Positions 24,318 through 33,629 are shown, numbered from the stretch's first letter. The stretch is 64,000 nt of DNA from Nemertoderma westbladi (GCA_032718475.1 JAUCBJ010008647.1:26939-90938); one strand, 5' to 3'. The notes: a model not told the origin generated them from the sequence alone. Numbers and translations are program-made.

Positions 24318-24358
24318 ATGCTATCTTCTCTCCGGGAAGATAGCATGGGGGGGGGGAG
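24318..24358 (+). promoter_or_regulatory. Hairpin plus polypurine tract before 3' LTR (element A)
   Basis: A perfect 11-bp stem (ATGCTATCTTC at 24318-24328 with GAAGATAGCAT at 24336-24346) and 7-base loop, followed at once by ten G then AG (24347-24358), then the LTR. The G-rich stretch is the expected plus-strand primer. Element B has the same stem with a changed loop (25702-25730), so the stem is conserved. Confidence 0.8.
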
Positions 24359-24935
24359 TGTGAGCGTATTAAATTCCGCCTCACCAACCCCCATAAAGTG
24401 GGCCAGCGAGACCCTTAAGCAATATTGGGAGCACGAGGTTGATTACCAATAAACCTTGTATCACCCCAATAAGTGGGGCAACAATAGGCCCCAAGAGGAC
24501 ACACACACAATGGGGGTCAGAGGTTACACCTCCGGGAGGGAGAGAGAGACAGCAGCGGGGGGAAGTACACCCAGGGAGATGGGAAGGTGACAAGTGAGTT
24601 ATTAGCCAATGGGGGGAAGGCATCGGCTGATTAGTGTAATGCGGCCAACCGGTGCAATATATTACCATGTCGGTGTATCATTCATTCACTTGTAGTAAGT
24701 CAGTTAGTTAGGACGGTACCGGAACTCTAATTACCGTCACCGTCATTCCTGTCATCTGCCAATAGTACATATATCATTTACCAGTACACTTATATTATAA
24801 CAACCATTATCATATACTATTATACCTTTGGAACTATATACACCGATCAATAACTCTTTCTACCTTTCACACACACGGCGGGGACGCGTAGATTAGAAAC
24901 CGGATAAACCGGGATCCTCCGTGGATCCCGTCACA
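24359..24935 (+). repeat. 3' LTR of element A
   Basis: 577 bp, TGTGAGC...CCCGTCACA. This is the complete version of this LTR subfamily and the reference for the rearranged 5' copy. It is followed by target duplication ACAGT. Confidence 0.93.
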
Positions 24936-25100
24936 ACAGTCACCTGTAATAATTAGTAAACAATAACCTATAATTAGTAAACAATAACAGACAGAAAGAC
25001 AGTCTCCTGTAATAATTAGTAAACAATAACAGACAGGACAGTCACCTGTAATAATTAGTAAACAATAACAGACAGAAGGACAGTCACCTGTAATAATTAG
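24936..25100. repeat. 42-bp satellite remnant between elements A and B
   Basis: About four satellite units separate two LTR elements inserted tail to tail. It ends in ATTAG, the left target duplication of element B. Confidence 0.95.
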
Positions 25101-25692
25101 TGTGACGGGATCTGCGGAGGATCCTGGTTTATCCGGTTTTTGGTTCCTAGTTTACGCGTCCCCACCGTGCGTGAAAGATATAAAGAGTTCTGGGTTGTTG
25201 ATCAATCGATGTATATAAGTTCGGGATATAATATAATAGAGATAATAGCACAAATGGTTGATGTATGATGTAATGTACCGGTAGGTGATATGTACTGGTG
25301 ACGGGGGGCGGAGACGGTAACTAGACCTAACTGTAACTAACGGTACTGTCCTAACTAGCTGACTTACTACAAGTGAATGAAATATTGCATGGACCGGTAA
25401 TATATTGCACAGTTGGCCATATTGCTCTACCCAGTCGATGCTTCCCCCCAATTGGCTAATATCCTAATTGTCGCCCCTTTACCTTCCCTGGAGTGTTTCC
25501 CGTTACTCCTGTTATTCCCTCTCTCTCTCAGGGGTGTAACCTCTGACCCCTTTGTGCGTATGTCCTCCGGGGTTTCCTTGTCCCCACTTTATTGGGGTGG
25601 TACGAGGTTGATATTGGATATCAACCTCGTGTTCCCAATATTGCTTAAAGCTCACTTTATGGGGCTGGTTAGTGGAATTGAATACGCTAACA
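25101..25692 (-). repeat. 3' LTR of element B
   Basis: 592 bp, TG...CA ends when read on the minus strand. It differs from the 5' LTR by a handful of substitutions and by a length difference near 25300-25350 (extra ctaactgtaactaacgg). Confidence 0.92.
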
Positions 25693-25730
25693 CTCCCCCC
25701 CATGCTATCTTCCCGGTAAGAAGATAGCAT
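25693..25730 (-). promoter_or_regulatory. Hairpin plus polypurine tract before 3' LTR (element B)
   Basis: Read on the minus strand: the 11-bp stem ATGCTATCTTC/GAAGATAGCAT (arms 25720-25730 and 25702-25712) followed by a G-rich tract and the LTR. Same architecture as element A, but loop TTACCGG instead of TCTCCGG. Confidence 0.78.
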
Positions 25731-26399
25731 CCACCTCTAGTGCGCTACAATTCCACTGGATCTCGACCTAGTATCGAGTGTGGGATGGAACTATTTTTAT
25801 TTTTTTCAGAGCCAGTTTTCCAGACCGCCCCCTATGGGTATGATATTGCTACCCTGTCTACCTGGCGTCCCGTGTTGGGCCGATCATGCGCTCCTTTCAC
25901 ACGACTTTTGTTTCCCCAACACTTTCGCCACTCTAACTCCACTCTATTCTCACCCTGACTCTCGCTACTTCTCCTCACCTCCGCTCTAACTTTCGGACTT
26001 CCCTGTCCCTCACTCGCCCTCTTGTTCCTCCCCCCCCACACTTGAGTCGCACTTGCACTCTCTCCGCACTTCGCACTATCGCTCCATCGCTCGACCCCTC
26101 CTTGGCTAACTCACTCATCTCTGACGAGTCCCATCCCCCTCTCCTGTGCCGTCGCACTCAGGAAATGTGAAGTCGTCTAGTGTCTCGTTCGTCATAGTCA
26201 GTCATCCCCCGGTCCAGTAGCTAATTGGAAAAAGGTTGAGTGACTATAGTACTTACTTCAATTATATTTTGCTAAACTAATAATGATTACTACGTACGTA
26301 CCTACTAATTGCACTTTTCAATTGTTTAAATTACTTAAATTTATACTTAGGAGTTCGCACGTCTCGCGTGGTGCCTTCCAGGCATATTACTCCGAAGTC
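25731..26399 (-). other. 3' untranslated region of element B
   Basis: The part next to the LTR is shared with element A (see 23816-24317). The rest is C/T-rich on the + strand with no recognisable coding signal. Nothing else seen. Confidence 0.6.
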
Positions 26400-27002
26400 C
26401 TAGTTCGTTCCACCAGCCTTTGGGAACCACCTCAAGTCTTTCCCTTTGTCTTCCCCCTCCCTGGGTCGTTTCCTGGTCACTGCCGCTCCTCTGGTCTTGT
26501 CTGCTTTCTGGCTTCTGACTCTCGCCGCCACCTCCTTGCTGATCCCGGTCGTCGACTCCTTGGGTGCCGGTGTTATTAGCTCCCGGTATCGCTTCGCGGG
26601 TGGCCCCTCCGAGTGGCCCTGTTGTCTCCCCCTGATGGCGTCCCATAGGATCATCTTCATTGCCCGCGGCACATGCTCCGCCAAGAAATCCCTAAACTCT
26701 CCTCTACTCTGTGGCGTCCACCTATACAAATACCTCTGCGTATTTATCACTCCGGCATATGATGCCGCCGTCGCCACTTTCTGGTAGGTAAACGGAAGCC
26801 TCCGTTTGATAATCTCCATGTGAGCCTCCTGATTGATGTTAAAGAAGCCCCACCGGAACTCCTGGGCCTTCATACGTTGCCGAGTCATCGCCCCGACGTC
26901 GGCCCATTCCTCGAAGATCCTAAACTTCTCTTCGTCGTCCATCCAGTCGCACTGGCGTCCGTAATGTCCCCGAAAGTTACACTTCGAACATCGGTTATGC
27001 AA
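26400..27002 (-). CDS. Third ORF of element B, C-terminal part: CCHC knuckle and basic tail
   Basis: About 200 codons opening just after a TGA at 27011-27009, and in the same frame as the piece upstream. Near the start is an exact CX2CX4HX4C knuckle (CSKCNFRGHYGRQC). A mostly helical middle follows (Trp/Arg-rich, RRLPFTYQKVATAASYAGVI), and the last ~60 residues are Lys/Arg-rich with a nuclear-signal-like KRPRE. It is probably the C-terminus of the exonuclease-like protein, not a separate gene. Nucleic-acid binding is inferred from the knuckle. Confidence 0.6.
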   Translation of the reverse strand: MHNRCSKCNFRGHYGRQCDWMDDEEKFRIFEEWADVGAMTRQRMKAQEFRWGFFNINQEAHMEIIKRRLPFTYQKVATAASYAGVINTQRYLYRWTPQSRGEFRDFLAEHVPRAMKMILWDAIRGRQQGHSEGPPAKRYRELITPAPKESTTGISKEVAARVRSQKADKTRGAAVTRKRPREGEDKGKDLRWFPKAGGTN

Positions 27003-27008
27003 CCGTGG

Positions 27009-27308
27009 TCACGCCCCCATCCTGTGGCTCGACTCACGGCAATAGAGACAACTAGTCCCTTTCTGGACCCGGTACAAACAGCTCCTTTCCTGATGGGTCT
27101 GTCTCCCACAGTAATCACAGCTGAGCACCAATGTCTCCCGCCCTACGTCGTCTTTCGTCCCAAGCGATCTCCGTGGTCTGTGGAGTCGCTGATAAGCAAA
27201 CTTCCGGACGTTAGCGTCCCTATCTACGTCGATCTCCTCGCCCCTCTCGGGCATCGTCTCCCCGAATACTACCCTAGAGACTCCCCCGAACTCCCTGATG
27301 AAGTCCAA
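27009..27308 (-). CDS. Third ORF of element B, middle part: two zinc knuckles, one broken
   Basis: In another frame from the exonuclease-like piece, which it overlaps by 40 bp. Contains a complete CX2CX4HX4C (CDYCGRQTHQERSC) and, 12 residues on, CLYCRESSHRMGA followed by TGA exactly where the fourth ligand Cys is expected. A single change from TGC or TGT would explain the stop. Together with the next piece, the ancestral protein had three tandem knuckles. Confidence 0.65.
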   Translation of the reverse strand: MDFIREFGGVSRVVFGETMPERGEEIDVDRDANVRKFAYQRLHRPRRSLGTKDDVGRETLVLSCDYCGRQTHQERSCLYRVQKGTSCLYCRESSHRMGA

Positions 27309-28573
27309 CGAAGTTCGTCCAAGCCCGCTTGTTCCTCGAAGCCGTAGCTCTGTGCCCTAGCTTCCTCCTCCCTTTCTTCTGCTTCTCTCCTTTCCCGTCT
27401 GGCGACTTCTTCCAGTCGCTTCGCCTCTCGCCTATCCGTCTCTAGCTGCTCCCATCTCTGACACGGCGTATCCACCTCCCCGTCTACCAGATGTCGGCTG
27501 TTATAGTACACCGACTCGCCCTTCAGCCCCGGGTGGTCTACCAGACCCTCGAAAGCCGTCTTAAAGGCTCTTCTGTAGTTTAGGGGTGATCCCGATAATA
27601 GGAATGCCGTTGGTTCCCTCTCAATAATCACGGTCATGAATAGGTTAAGCAAACCTATCATTATCCAGTCCTCCTGTAGGATATATCGCTTCTGATATAC
27701 CTTTATAGCTCCTCTCCGGAATTGATACACCTCTTGTCTCCCTGGCCTCGCTCCCCACTTCAGTGAGTTCGCCAAGTCTGCTCCGTACTCCTCTCTGAAC
27801 TTGCCCCAGTCCATCAGTTTGTGACACATGAGCCCCATTAACTGGCCCATCGCCACTGCCCCGCAATGTCCTGTGGTCTCTATTAGTCCCAATCCGTCCG
27901 GCGCTGTCATAGCCATGTACACCGTCTGCGTATCCAGAAGGTTGGGGGTGTCCGGACCGATGATCCTCTCCGCGTCGTCGCGAATCGCCGATCCCACTTT
28001 TGTCCTCGACTTCTCTCTCACTAGTACTTGCACTGCCTTCGGCAGCCGGTTTAACTTCGGCCCATCCTTCTTTCCATACGTTCCTAGATCGAATAGGAAT
28101 ATGTCCCCATTTGGCACAGCCAAATGTAGGAGTATGGTTCTGGCTGACGCCGCCGATCCTCTCCTCGAACCCTCCTCGTCTTCCATGGTCCCCTCATCGT
28201 CCAGGACCATATACCCTTCTCTGCTGACGGACTCTACGAACCTCTTCCAATCCTTCCTCGGTGGATCCCTTGCGTACTTCGGAATCCCGAACTTCGCTTC
28301 GTCTCCTTTTATCACGTAGTGGAAATGCTCGAAGATCGCGTTGTCCAGCGACAGCGTCCCGTAGGTCCCGACCAGCCACTGTTCGTGCACCTCCCTGAAA
28401 TGGTCCTGTAGCGCTCGCGCTGCGTGACCCCTCTCTAACCGTTCGTAGTATCCCCTCGTTCTCTCTTCCGGATGCCTCTTGGTGAAATCCACCAGTATCT
28501 CCTTTCCTCCTAGCTCCGCCTTTCTCTTTCGCACAAGTTTGCTTGCCATCTCGAACTTTACCCGATCGCTCAC
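27269..28573 (-). CDS. Third ORF of element B: DEDD 3'-5' exonuclease-like domain
   Basis: Lies behind pol, where some retroelements carry env. Open over 434 codons from 28573 (a GTG; first ATG is codon 9, 28549). Counting from 28573, the order of elements fits the RNase D/WRN/EXD1 family: D125-x-E127 in YMVLDDEG, then ILLHLAVPNGDIFLFDLG (typical strand pair), KVGSAIRDDAER with D199/D200 (motif II), LLDTQ, a Leu/Met-rich segment, LKW at 271-273, and QEVYQFRRGAIKVY, where the motif III Tyr (283) is kept but the Asp expected four residues later is Arg287. So the fold is likely but catalysis may be lost. A charged coiled coil ends the frame. It is not an envelope: I see no signal peptide or membrane segment. 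Confidence 0.6.
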   Translation of the reverse strand: MSDRVKFEMASKLVRKRKAELGGKEILVDFTKRHPEERTRGYYERLERGHAARALQDHFREVHEQWLVGTYGTLSLDNAIFEHFHYVIKGDEAKFGIPKYARDPPRKDWKRFVESVSREGYMVLDDEGTMEDEEGSRRGSAASARTILLHLAVPNGDIFLFDLGTYGKKDGPKLNRLPKAVQVLVREKSRTKVGSAIRDDAERIIGPDTPNLLDTQTVYMAMTAPDGLGLIETTGHCGAVAMGQLMGLMCHKLMDWGKFREEYGADLANSLKWGARPGRQEVYQFRRGAIKVYQKRYILQEDWIMIGLLNLFMTVIIEREPTAFLLSGSPLNYRRAFKTAFEGLVDHPGLKGESVYYNSRHLVDGEVDTPCQRWEQLETDRREAKRLEEVARRERREAEEREEEARAQSYGFEEQAGLDELRWTSSGSSGESLG

Positions 28574-28979
28574 CCGTTGGGTGGTGCCTTACCAAGGCGC
28601 AGTAGGGTGAGTGATAGGTTAAGGTGGTTTATCTCAGTTCGATGGCCTATCTCCCTCTGGATTACTAAGTTAATTAGCCTATTTCCACTGCTTGATTTCT
28701 GTAGCTACCAAATTGTACCTAAATTGTGAATTTTGTCAGTTACTTTTATTATGTTCCAGAATTTTCTTGCTGCTGTTACCATAATTTGTCAATTTCTTAG
28801 CTCTATCCTATTTTGGTATTTTTAATCTAATTCAATCCTACCATTGTGCTGTTACTTACTATTGCCTATGGATTATTCTATTTCATAATCCACATTCTGG
28901 CCTACTCTGTGGGCTTGTGCAGTACAACAGTATGCGTCGCGCGGCCTACACGATTTATCCAGCTGTACTCATATGCCCC
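28574..28979 (-). other. Spacer between pol minisatellite and third ORF (element B)
   Basis: AT-rich, no ORF or recognisable motif. It could hold the splice acceptor or promoter for the third ORF, but none is evident to me. Confidence 0.5.
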
Positions 28980-29590
28980 CTCTCGCTACTAACTACTAAC
29001 TAATGTCTATACTATATATATATATCCCTCTACCTCTTACTCTTACAAACCGGTACTACGTACCCTCTTACTAACTTCTAACTCTCTCTAACTAACTAAC
29101 TAATCGGTACTGCGTACCCTCTTACTAACCTCTAACTCCACTAACTAACTAATCGGTACTACGTACCCTCTTACTAACCTCTAACTCCCTTAACTAACTA
29201 ACGGTACTACGTACCCTCTTACCAACCTCTTACTTTCTCCAACTAACTAACGGTACTATGTACCCTCTTACCAACCTCTAACTCTCTCCAACTAACTAAC
29301 GGTACTATGTACCCTCTTACCAACCTCTAACTCTCTCCAACTAACTAATGGTACTACGTACCCTCTTACTAAACTCCAACTTCTGCCTACTGATGGTACT
29401 ACGTACCCTCTTACTAACTAACTTCTGCCTACTGATGGTACTACGTACCCTCTTACTAACTAACTTCTGCCTACTGACGGTACTACGTACCTTCTTACTA
29501 ACTAACTTCTGCCTACTGACGGTACTACGTACCCTCTTACTAACTAACTTCTATCTACTGACTTTCGCTTCTTATTATTTTTTATTTTAT
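28980..29590 (-). repeat. Minisatellite with GTAC palindromes behind pol of element B
   Basis: About ten units of roughly 55-61 bp, shortening to ~48 bp toward 29560. Each contains the palindrome ggtactacgtacc or a close variant, then ctcttactaac and a CT-rich part. It lies between the pol stop and the third ORF. Element A has unrelated minisatellites at the same place, so tandem repeats recur at this position of the family. Confidence 0.85.
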
Positions 29591-29687
29591 TTTTATTTTT
29601 ATTGTGTAGGAAGGGCGTCTCGCCCTCAATCCCACCCCCCTCAGTCCAAAACTTGGACGACTAAACTACACTAAAAACCACACTAGT

Positions 29688-32600
29688 TCAAGGTGCCCCC
29701 TCTAGTAGACAGCATTTTCCTACAGCCCTCCTGTAGGTCTTTCTGTCTTTTGCACCTATCTTTCCACCTATTCGCACTTCTACCGATCGGACTCTTCCAT
29801 CCTCATCGGAGTAAGTGCCCACAACTCTCGCCAACCGCCATTGGTTGTTGATGATGGTATCATCCGTGACGATCACCAGATCACCCTCCTTTAGCTCTCT
29901 GTTCGTGTTCCTCCACTTACTTCTTCTGTGTAATGTGGGCAGATATTCCTCGACCCACCTCCTCCAGTATTCTGCGCTTATCGCCTTAGCGACTTTCCAA
30001 CTCTGGCGGGAGTGTATGTCGTCTGGGTCTACACCCCGCATGTCGACTGTCGCCGGCCTCTCCATTAGAAAGTGACTGGGCGTCAGCACGTCTAATGACT
30101 CAGGGTCATCATTCTCTGGATATAGCGGTCTGCTATTAATGATACCCTCACACTTTGCCAGTACTGTCCTTAGTACGTCCTCTGTAACCATGTGGGTGTT
30201 CATCAGCTTCGTCATCAGACGTTTCGAACTACCCAATAATCTCTCGACGCATCCTAGGGTATGCGGAGCATACGGCGTCCTCCTCTCCCACTTTACTTGT
30301 CGCCTTCTCATGGCCGCCCTGACTTCCTCCCCTTCCAGGATATCCAAGGCCTCCGCCATCTCGTTCTCCGCCCCCACAAAGTTGGTCCCGCTGTCAGAAT
30401 ACAGTACTGCGATTGTCCCACCTTTGCGGTCTCTAAATCTTTCTAAAGCATTAATGAATGCTGATGCGGTTGCATCTTGGGCGAGTTCTATTCCTACCGC
30501 CCGCGTGTTGTTACATACGAAGATGATACCATAGCGTTTCTCCGTGTGCCGCATCACCTTAATCTTTATCGGCCCGAACATATCCACACTGCAATGCGTA
30601 AATGGCGGGTCGTGCTGTCTTACTCTACTGGCCGGTAGTGGCGCCATTTCCTGTATGGCCCGTTCCTTCTTCTCCCGTCGGCAGCTCTGGCACTGCCCCA
30701 CTACCGCCTTTACCTTCTTCCTCAACTGTTTGACCCAAAAGGTCCTTCTTATCTCCGTGAGGGTTCGGTTGGTGCCCCCGTGCAATATCGATTTGTGGGA
30801 GTCCCAGATAATCTGGTGGACTATCGGCGATCCTGTGGGAATGATGATGGGCTTCGGTGGTACGACGATACTGTTGTTGTATCCCACCCTAGAGTTCATT
30901 ACTAGGATCCCGTCGTCATTAAGTTGTGGTGACAGCGTGATCAGCTCGCTGTCCCGCCGGAGATGCTGTTGCTTACCAACGCGTTCCACCTCGTCGCCAT
31001 AGTTCTTCCTCTGCTCGTAGTGGATGACTGCTTTGGCCGCTCCTTCCAGGTCTATTGTCGTTCTAATCTTCACGTCTTTACCAACTCCCCTGAGGAAATT
31101 CCCGAAGGCTCTCCAGTATGCCACTAACTTCTTGGTCTTGTACCAACTAGAACTGTAGCTAAGGAGTTTATCCGTCGGGTTATCGCACAGTTCTCCTGGT
31201 TTTGGTTGCACGTCCCTTATCTCCCTCACCATCTGGGAGTATATCTCCTCTCCCTCTGAATCTCCCTCTTCTCCTTCTGACACTACTTCTCCTGAGCCCG
31301 GGTCCACCTTTCTCATCGGCGGCCAGGCCTCCCTATCGCTCAGAAACTGTGGCCCGTGTTGCCACAATACTTCCTTCTTCAAGAAAGTGTGGCGTACCAC
31401 GCCCCTCGATAACAATTCCGCTGGGATCTCGTCCGTTGGGCAGTAGTGCCACCTTTCCAGTTTTGTGGTCGCCCTTATTTCGTCCACTCTATTCGCGACG
31501 AATATAGGGTATCTCGTCCTTTCGTTGTGTAGCCAACCGAGCACTACCATGGAATCCGTCCAGTAGTGTGTTTCCACTATGTTGGGAATAGCGTCCACTA
31601 AGTAGGGTATGGCCCTAACTCCTAATCTCGCAGCTGTCAACTCGAGTTTCGGAACTGATGCTGAGTCTGGTGGCGTCGACTTCGCTTTACTGAATGCGAG
31701 TCTGGGCTTGTGAGCCCCCTCTCGTTGTACTAAGTAGAGTGCCGCTCCATATGCCTCTAATGACGCATCGGAGAACATATGTAGATCCAGATTCGTCTCC
31801 CCATCCGGGAAATATACACGCGGCATGCTGTATGTTCCCATCTGCTCTAAACTCTCTGTCCACTTGTTCCACTGCTTACTAATCTCTTCTGGGACCTCTG
31901 CGTCCCACTCGTCCTTTAATTTGTATACTCTCTTGAGTATCTGTTTCCCCGTGACTAGTAATGGGGATGCTAGGCCTAGGGGATCGTATATCCTCGCTAT
32001 ATATGACACATAGCCCCTCTTTGTGTGGATACCTGCTCCCTCCTGACTCAATTGGTATTTTAACTCATCTGTCTCTCTGTTCCACACGATTCCCAGTGCC
32101 TTCTGTTGAGACTCTATCCTCTTGTTCGCCATGTCCTGCCCCTTGGCTGTTGTGGGATTATCCATGGTCGATCCTGGTCTCTCGTCTTTTATTGCCTCGA
32201 TAAATTCCTTCGAACTGGATTGGAATTTGGTTAGGTTGAAGCTGGATCCTTTAAGGATGTCGCGAACCTCGCGCCCTGTGTCCAGTAGCTCCTTAACCGT
32301 ATTTCCAGACTCCATCCCGTTGTCTACGTAGAAGCCGCGTCGAATCATATCGACGGCTTTGGCGCTGAACTTATCTTCCTTCCCTGCTACCGTATCTCTT
32401 ACGGCCATAGTCGTTGTAAACGAAGACGACTTGGCTCCCATATTCTGTAATACCATCTTATACATTGGTATGGTCGACGGTTCCTCATCGCCGTCGTACC
32501 ATAGGAAGCGTTGGCTGTCGCTATCCTCTCCCGTTACACGGACTTGGTTGAACATGCCTTCAATGTCGCAGGTGAAAGCGTGTTTGCCATTCCTGAATCT

Positions 32601-33251
32601 GAGTAGGACCTCGATCCCTGAGTTGTAGATGTTGGGACCCTCCAGCAGATAATCGTTTAGGCATTTCCCGTTGGTCTTGGCTGATGCGTCAACTGCCATC
32701 CGCAGTTTACCTTTCTTCGGGTCTATAGCCACGTGGAGTGGCAGGTAATAGGTCCTGTCCGTGTTTGGCTCGTCGACCGGTAACTCCACGGCCCATCCTT
32801 TCTCGACATACTTTCTAATTGTCTTCTGGATGTACTCATTCTTCTCGGGGCTCCGTTTTAACGTCTGCTTTAACTTGCGAAGCCTCGTAAGTACCATCCC
32901 TTTGTTGTCGGGTAACGGTAGCTTTGGTAGCTTCCATACCATCCCTATGGTATACCGCCCCTCATCGCATGTCATCGATTCCTTTACACTTTGTAAAGCC
33001 TGCTTGTCTTCTACCGAGGTTCCGACCCCGGTCTCCTTTAATCCCTCAAAATCCTGCCTGAGCAGTCTCCTGAGTTGCTCCCCTGCTCCCTCATCCTCCA
33101 TCTCTCGCATAGTTCCCGCGAACATGCATCCTGATGTCTCCGACATCCTAAATGGTATCTTACTCTTGATTGGGCCACTCAGTGTCCACCCGAATGGTGT
33201 CAATATCGCCACCGGGTCACATTGCCTGTCTTCGCCGAAGACCGTTTGCAT
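29688..33251 (-). CDS. BEL/Pao Pol: RT, RNase H, integrase (element B)
   Basis: 1,187 codons, unbroken. Pol start FGWTLSGP; RT around 100-400 with FTCDIEGMFNQVRV and the catalytic box FYVDN (residues 307-311); RNase H of BEL type (LHMFSDASLEAYGAALY, KLELTAARLGVRA, YWTDSMVVLGWL); integrase with HHCC zinc part (SHKSILHGG ... CQSC), core D in HCSVDMFGP, D in LYSDSGTNFVG, E in TLGCVERLLG; and a C-terminal domain of about 150 residues. The second Asp of the YVDD box is Asn here; whether that is natural to this lineage or a mutation cannot be told from one copy. It makes cDNA in the particle and inserts it. It is in the same frame as the protease piece upstream, from which a single TAG (33257-33255) separates it; element A has GAG at that codon. 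Confidence 0.93.
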   Translation of the reverse strand: MQTVFGEDRQCDPVAILTPFGWTLSGPIKSKIPFRMSETSGCMFAGTMREMEDEGAGEQLRRLLRQDFEGLKETGVGTSVEDKQALQSVKESMTCDEGRYTIGMVWKLPKLPLPDNKGMVLTRLRKLKQTLKRSPEKNEYIQKTIRKYVEKGWAVELPVDEPNTDRTYYLPLHVAIDPKKGKLRMAVDASAKTNGKCLNDYLLEGPNIYNSGIEVLLRFRNGKHAFTCDIEGMFNQVRVTGEDSDSQRFLWYDGDEEPSTIPMYKMVLQNMGAKSSSFTTTMAVRDTVAGKEDKFSAKAVDMIRRGFYVDNGMESGNTVKELLDTGREVRDILKGSSFNLTKFQSSSKEFIEAIKDERPGSTMDNPTTAKGQDMANKRIESQQKALGIVWNRETDELKYQLSQEGAGIHTKRGYVSYIARIYDPLGLASPLLVTGKQILKRVYKLKDEWDAEVPEEISKQWNKWTESLEQMGTYSMPRVYFPDGETNLDLHMFSDASLEAYGAALYLVQREGAHKPRLAFSKAKSTPPDSASVPKLELTAARLGVRAIPYLVDAIPNIVETHYWTDSMVVLGWLHNERTRYPIFVANRVDEIRATTKLERWHYCPTDEIPAELLSRGVVRHTFLKKEVLWQHGPQFLSDREAWPPMRKVDPGSGEVVSEGEEGDSEGEEIYSQMVREIRDVQPKPGELCDNPTDKLLSYSSSWYKTKKLVAYWRAFGNFLRGVGKDVKIRTTIDLEGAAKAVIHYEQRKNYGDEVERVGKQQHLRRDSELITLSPQLNDDGILVMNSRVGYNNSIVVPPKPIIIPTGSPIVHQIIWDSHKSILHGGTNRTLTEIRRTFWVKQLRKKVKAVVGQCQSCRREKKERAIQEMAPLPASRVRQHDPPFTHCSVDMFGPIKIKVMRHTEKRYGIIFVCNNTRAVGIELAQDATASAFINALERFRDRKGGTIAVLYSDSGTNFVGAENEMAEALDILEGEEVRAAMRRRQVKWERRTPYAPHTLGCVERLLGSSKRLMTKLMNTHMVTEDVLRTVLAKCEGIINSRPLYPENDDPESLDVLTPSHFLMERPATVDMRGVDPDDIHSRQSWKVAKAISAEYWRRWVEEYLPTLHRRSKWRNTNRELKEGDLVIVTDDTIINNQWRLARVVGTYSDEDGRVRSVEVRIGGKIGAKDRKTYRRAVGKCCLLEGAP

Positions 33252-33254
33252 TCT

Positions 33255-33545
33255 CTAGTGGGCCGTTGGGCAGTCCATTCCTACTATGATGGATACCTTT
33301 CTAACGTCCACCTCTGGGATTGAGAAGTCGATACTGTCCAGGAATCTGTATTGTTCGACCTCGATGTTGGTTGGCCGTCTGGCGTTAATATTTATCGACT
33401 CTATCACCTGGATGGGGTCTATGGTCGCCCCATAATCGCATCCCGGTGCTACCGCTGCTATCATGCACTGTCCGGTTCTCATCTCCAGAACCTCATCTTT
33501 GCTGGAGATGGTTGTTACCGCCATTCTACTTGGCCTCGTTCTCAA
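33255..33545 (-). pseudogene. C-terminal part of BEL protease region (element B)
   Basis: 97 codons joining the protease to pol (ISSKDEVLEMRTGQ, then GATIDPIQVIESI, then GMDCPTAH and TAG). It overlaps the end of the gag-protease frame because of the 80-bp duplication, and is in frame with pol. The start is not an initiation site. Confidence 0.8.
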
Positions 33546-33629
33546 TCCCGTCCGGTTCTCATCTCCAGAACCTCATCTTTGCTGGAGATGGTTGTTACCG
33601 CCATTCTACTTGGCCTCGTTCTCAATCCT
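33470..33629. repeat. 80-bp tandem duplication in the protease region
   Basis: Two consecutive 80-bp copies (33470-33549, 33550-33629), both starting gtccggttctcatctcc and apparently identical. Eighty is not a multiple of 3, so the duplication shifts the gag-protease frame and ends it. Element A has one copy, so this is recent in element B. Confidence 0.95.

Larger units (their letters stand above)
19626..24935 (+). mobile_element. BEL/Pao element A, non-autonomous derivative
   Basis: Flanked by a perfect 5-bp target duplication ACAGT (19621-19625 and 24936-24940). Removing the element and one copy restores a normal 42-bp satellite unit. Contents: 5' LTR with an inverted 3' portion, Gag core plus protease, the start of pol, an unrelated Cys/Glu-rich and hydrophobic segment, the last few residues of pol, a repeat-rich 3' region, hairpin plus purine tract, and the 3' LTR. 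RT, RNase H and integrase are absent, so it would have to be mobilised in trans. Confidence 0.92.

Noticed and set aside
27269-28573. Envelope gene of a BEL element
   Set aside because: The position fits, but there is no signal peptide, membrane segment or Cys-rich ectodomain; the motif order fits an exonuclease fold better.
28980-29590. GTAC palindromes as binding sites of a known factor
   Set aside because: I cannot tie the palindrome to any factor. The tandem structure alone explains its repetition.
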